A stretch of 40,771 nt of DNA from CAZPUI01 sp964415525 (GTDB lineage Bacteria > Acidobacteriota > Holophagae > Holophagales > Holophagaceae). The stretch is taken from the NCBI GenBank assembly GCA_964415525.1, contig CAYQAS010000031.1, forward strand, positions 1-40,771, read 5' to 3'. Made by a program: the position numbers and the translations under genes. Below are positions 38,885 to 40,771 of this stretch, piece after piece (the stretch's first letter is position 1; every line of letters starts with the position of its first letter). The notes under the pieces were generated by a model. The model ran no database searches. It saw only the letters and a program-made list of their open reading frames with translations, and was not told the origin of the DNA.

Positions 38885-39465
38885 CACCACCCCCCGCCAG
38901 CCATGACCGGAAGGAGCGCGGCCCGAAGGGATTCGCTTACCAACCGGTGGTGGATTTGCCACTCCGATTGAGCATTCGGCCCCACGCGGTTGGCCACCCC
39001 AAGCACCGCACCGAAGGGAACCTTCGCCAAGGCACAGGCGGCGGCGATCCCGCCAAGTTCCAGGTGCTCCACCTGCCCGCAGGCCAAGAGATCCATGGCG
39101 CCTGCTTCCGTGCAGGTGATGGCAGGTGTGGCGACCACGCCCACGGGTGGGAACGGCAGTTGCAGACCCGCACTCCAGGCGGAGACCTGGATGCCGGGCC
39201 GGTAGGCCTCATTCCTCACCTCCGCCAGCGTCACATCCACCACCCGGGCGGCGGAGACGACGGAACCGACAGCCGGTGCCTCATCGTAAGTCCCACAAGT
39301 CCCCACGAAGAGCACGCGTTCGGGGCGATGGGCCACGATCAGACGGGCCGTTTCCGCCGCCGCCGCGAGGGGCCCCACCCCCGTGCAGGCGGCGATCCAG
39401 CCATCAGGCGGTGCCTTCAGCCAGGGGCCGAGTTCGGGAGGGAAAGCCGAAAGAAGAAGGTCCAT
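38884..39465 (-). CDS. Futalosine-hydrolase-like / MTA-SAH nucleosidase family protein
   Basis: A 193-residue protein of the purine nucleoside phosphorylase / nucleosidase (MTAN) superfamily. The fold shows GVGPLAAAAETARLI and RVLFVGTCGTYDEAPAVGSVV (phosphate or substrate site). VEHLELGGIAAACALAKVPF is where the superfamily has a ME-type active-site strand, and the end is VANRVGP. It is closest, by eye, to futalosine hydrolase (MqnB) of the futalosine menaquinone route, but no other mqn gene is in the window. It could be another nucleosidase. It overlaps the dipeptidase gene by one base. Confidence 0.6.
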   Translation of the reverse strand: MDLLLSAFPPELGPWLKAPPDGWIAACTGVGPLAAAAETARLIVAHRPERVLFVGTCGTYDEAPAVGSVVSAARVVDVTLAEVRNEAYRPGIQVSAWSAGLQLPFPPVGVVATPAITCTEAGAMDLLACGQVEHLELGGIAAACALAKVPFGAVLGVANRVGPNAQSEWQIHHRLVSESLRAALLPVMAGGGW

Positions 39466-39555
39466 CCCGCCATGGTAGCGAAGCGTCAGAGCCCCAGCGC
39501 CCGCCGCACCGCACCCGTTCTCAGGAAAGTCAACAGCCTCGCCGATCGGACCCTA

Positions 39556-39600
39556 GTTTCGTCCGATGCCGACGCATCCCACTTGCGAGCCGGACGAAAC
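39556..39600. promoter_or_regulatory. Nested inverted repeat upstream of hutU
   Basis: GTTTCGTCC (39556-39564) and GGACGAAAC (39592-39600) form an outer dyad. Inside it, GATGC (39565-39569) and GCATC (39574-39578) form a second dyad. It overlaps the predicted -35 box of hutU and ends where the HutC-like palindrome begins. It may be a second operator or a cruciform-prone site; it is not T-tailed like a terminator. Confidence 0.45.
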
Positions 39601-39614
39601 CTGTATATACAGGT
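39583..39614 (+). promoter_or_regulatory. hutU promoter with HutC-like operator
   Basis: TTGCGA (39583-39588) and TATACA (39606-39611) are 17 bp apart and make a good promoter. The -10 is buried in the perfect 16-bp palindrome ACCTGTATATACAGGT (39599-39614), whose core TGTATATACA matches the TGTA-N2-TACA site of GntR-type HutC repressors. A repressor bound there would block the promoter; urocanate is the usual inducer. No hutC gene is visible in the window. Confidence 0.75.
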
Positions 39615-39639
39615 ACAGACAGATTGTCCGGAGGCCCCC

Positions 39640-40771
39640 ATGTCCGATCCCCGATACGCCGACCGCGTCGTCCGCGCCCCCCGCGGCTCCCAGCTCACGT
39701 GCAAGAACTGGCTGGCGGAGGCCGCCTACCGCATGATCCAGAACAACCTGGATCCCGAGGTGGCCGAGAACCCCAAGAGCCTCGTGGTCTACGGCGGCAT
39801 CGGTCGCGCCGCGCGGAACTGGGAGTGCTACGACCAGATCCTCGAGAGCCTCAAGAACCTGGAAGCGGACCAGACCCTCCTGATCCAGTCCGGCAAGCCC
39901 GTGGGGATCTGGAAGAGCACGCCGGACAGCCCCCGGGTGCTGCTGGCGAACTCCAACCTGGTGCCGAAGTGGGCGCACTGGGAGCACTTCCACGAGCTCG
40001 ATCGCAAGGGCCTCTTCATGTATGGCCAGATGACCGCGGGAAGCTGGATCTACATCGGCACCCAGGGCATCGTGCAGGGCACGTACGAGACGTTTGCGGA
40101 AGCCGGTCGCCAGCACTTCGGCGGCGACCTCGGCGGCAAGTGGATCCTCACCGCGGGCCTCGGCGGTATGGGCGGCGCCCAGCCCCTGGCGGCCACCTTC
40201 GCCGGTGCCGTGAGCCTCAATATCGAGTGCAAGCAGACCTCCATCGACTTCCGCCTGCGCACCCGATACGTCGACAAGCAGGCCCGGGACCTCGATCACG
40301 CCATCGAACTCATCAAGCAGCACACAGCAGCCAAGGAGGCCATCTCCATCGCACTGCTGGGCAATGCCGCCGAGGTGCTTCCTGAGCTGGTGAAGCGCGC
40401 AAAGGCGGGCGAGATCAAGCCCGACATCGTGACCGACCAGACCTCCGCCCACGACCTCATCAACGGCTACCTGCCCATGGGCTGGACCGTGGAACAGTGG
40501 CTCGAGGCCCAGAAGGACGAGACGAAGCACGCCGAGCTGAAGGCCGCCGCGGGCAAGTCCTGCGCCGTGCACGTCCAGGCCATGCTTGATTTCCAGACCA
40601 TGGGCTGCGCCGTCGTGGACTACGGCAACAACATCCGCCAGGTGGCCAAGGACAACGGCGTGGAAAACGCCTTCGCCTTCCCCGGTTTCGTCCCCGCCTA
40701 CATCCGCCCGCTCTTCTGCGAAGGCAAGGGCCCCTTCCGCTGGGTGGCACTCTCCGGCGATCCCGAGGACA
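39640..40771 (+). CDS. hutU: Urocanate hydratase (urocanase), N-terminal part
   Basis: Urocanase converts urocanate to imidazolone propionate in histidine breakdown, with NAD+ as an electrophile. The 377 visible residues show the family blocks: APRGSQLTCKNWLAEAAYRM, LVVYGGIGRAARNW, QSGKPVG, YGQMTAGSWIYIGTQGI, GGKWILTAGLGGMGGAQPLA and FPGFVPAYIRP near the right edge. The gene runs off the window, so its end is not seen. GGAGG sits 5 bases before ATG 39640. Expression is probably controlled by the HutC-like operator just upstream. Confidence 0.96.
   Translation, partial: MSDPRYADRVVRAPRGSQLTCKNWLAEAAYRMIQNNLDPEVAENPKSLVVYGGIGRAARNWECYDQILESLKNLEADQTLLIQSGKPVGIWKSTPDSPRVLLANSNLVPKWAHWEHFHELDRKGLFMYGQMTAGSWIYIGTQGIVQGTYETFAEAGRQHFGGDLGGKWILTAGLGGMGGAQPLAATFAGAVSLNIECKQTSIDFRLRTRYVDKQARDLDHAIELIKQHTAAKEAISIALLGNAAEVLPELVKRAKAGEIKPDIVTDQTSAHDLINGYLPMGWTVEQWLEAQKDETKHAELKAAAGKSCAVHVQAMLDFQTMGCAVVDYGNNIRQVAKDNGVENAFAFPGFVPAYIRPLFCEGKGPFRWVALSGDPED

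Overview
The window is a GC-rich bacterial chromosome segment with densely packed genes, many short intergenic gaps and long antisense shadow frames. The gene mix is a class II (cobalamin-dependent) ribonucleotide reductase, three radical SAM enzymes, a TonB-dependent receptor paired with a YfiR-like protein, a periplasmic propeller fused to a diguanylate cyclase, an Aer-like chemoreceptor, a bacteriohemerythrin and a clostridial-type PEPCK-like ATPase. This would fit an Acidobacteriota genome of the Geothrix/Holophaga type. That placement is inference from gene content and composition, not a database match. No phage, insertion sequence, CRISPR array or tRNA was seen.

Layout, left to right. 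(1) 1-2.9 kb: 5' part of nrdJ (minus strand), a ~590-base control region holding an NrdR-box-like palindrome, a nested dyad in the nrdJ leader and a small SRP RNA gene, then a SplB-type radical SAM protein. (2) 2.9-5.4 kb: a PEPCK-like P-loop protein preceded by a leader that looks like an attenuator, then a bacteriohemerythrin. (3) 5.8-10.8 kb: a secreted M28 peptidase with PDZ domain, diverging from a NMT1-type substrate-binding protein and a hybrid histidine kinase. (4) 10.8-18.7 kb: trmB, a B12-binding-type radical SAM enzyme, a yfiR-like gene with a TonB receptor, a HAD 5'-nucleotidase, a lipoprotein and a MarC membrane protein. (5) 18.8-23.8 kb: a tiny membrane protein, an anchored protein of unknown function, then a tight operon: Ldh-family oxidoreductase, a membrane protein ending in a CGGG repeat, a nucleotidyltransferase-like protein and a SPASM radical SAM enzyme, closed by a strong terminator. 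(6) 23.9-29.4 kb: a minus-strand run (nitrilase, MscS channel with a cyclic-nucleotide domain, DUF4097 lipoprotein) and a PAS chemoreceptor. (7) 29.4-37.1 kb: prmC, propeller-GGDEF, pheA with a classic Phe attenuator, and comEC. (8) 37.1-40.8 kb: ZIP transporter, dipeptidase, a futalosine-hydrolase-like gene, and hutU with a HutC-like operator, running off the right edge.

The most promising observations are two. The first is the 21.1-23.8 kb cassette, in which a membrane-anchored protein with five cysteines spaced exactly four residues apart is co-transcribed with a SPASM radical SAM enzyme. This resembles a peptide-modification (RiPP-like) system. The second is a pair of leaders with the same geometry, in front of pheA (Phe control codons visible) and in front of the PEPCK-like gene (no obvious control amino acid). 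The pheA product itself carries Met at the position of the prephenate dehydratase catalytic Thr.
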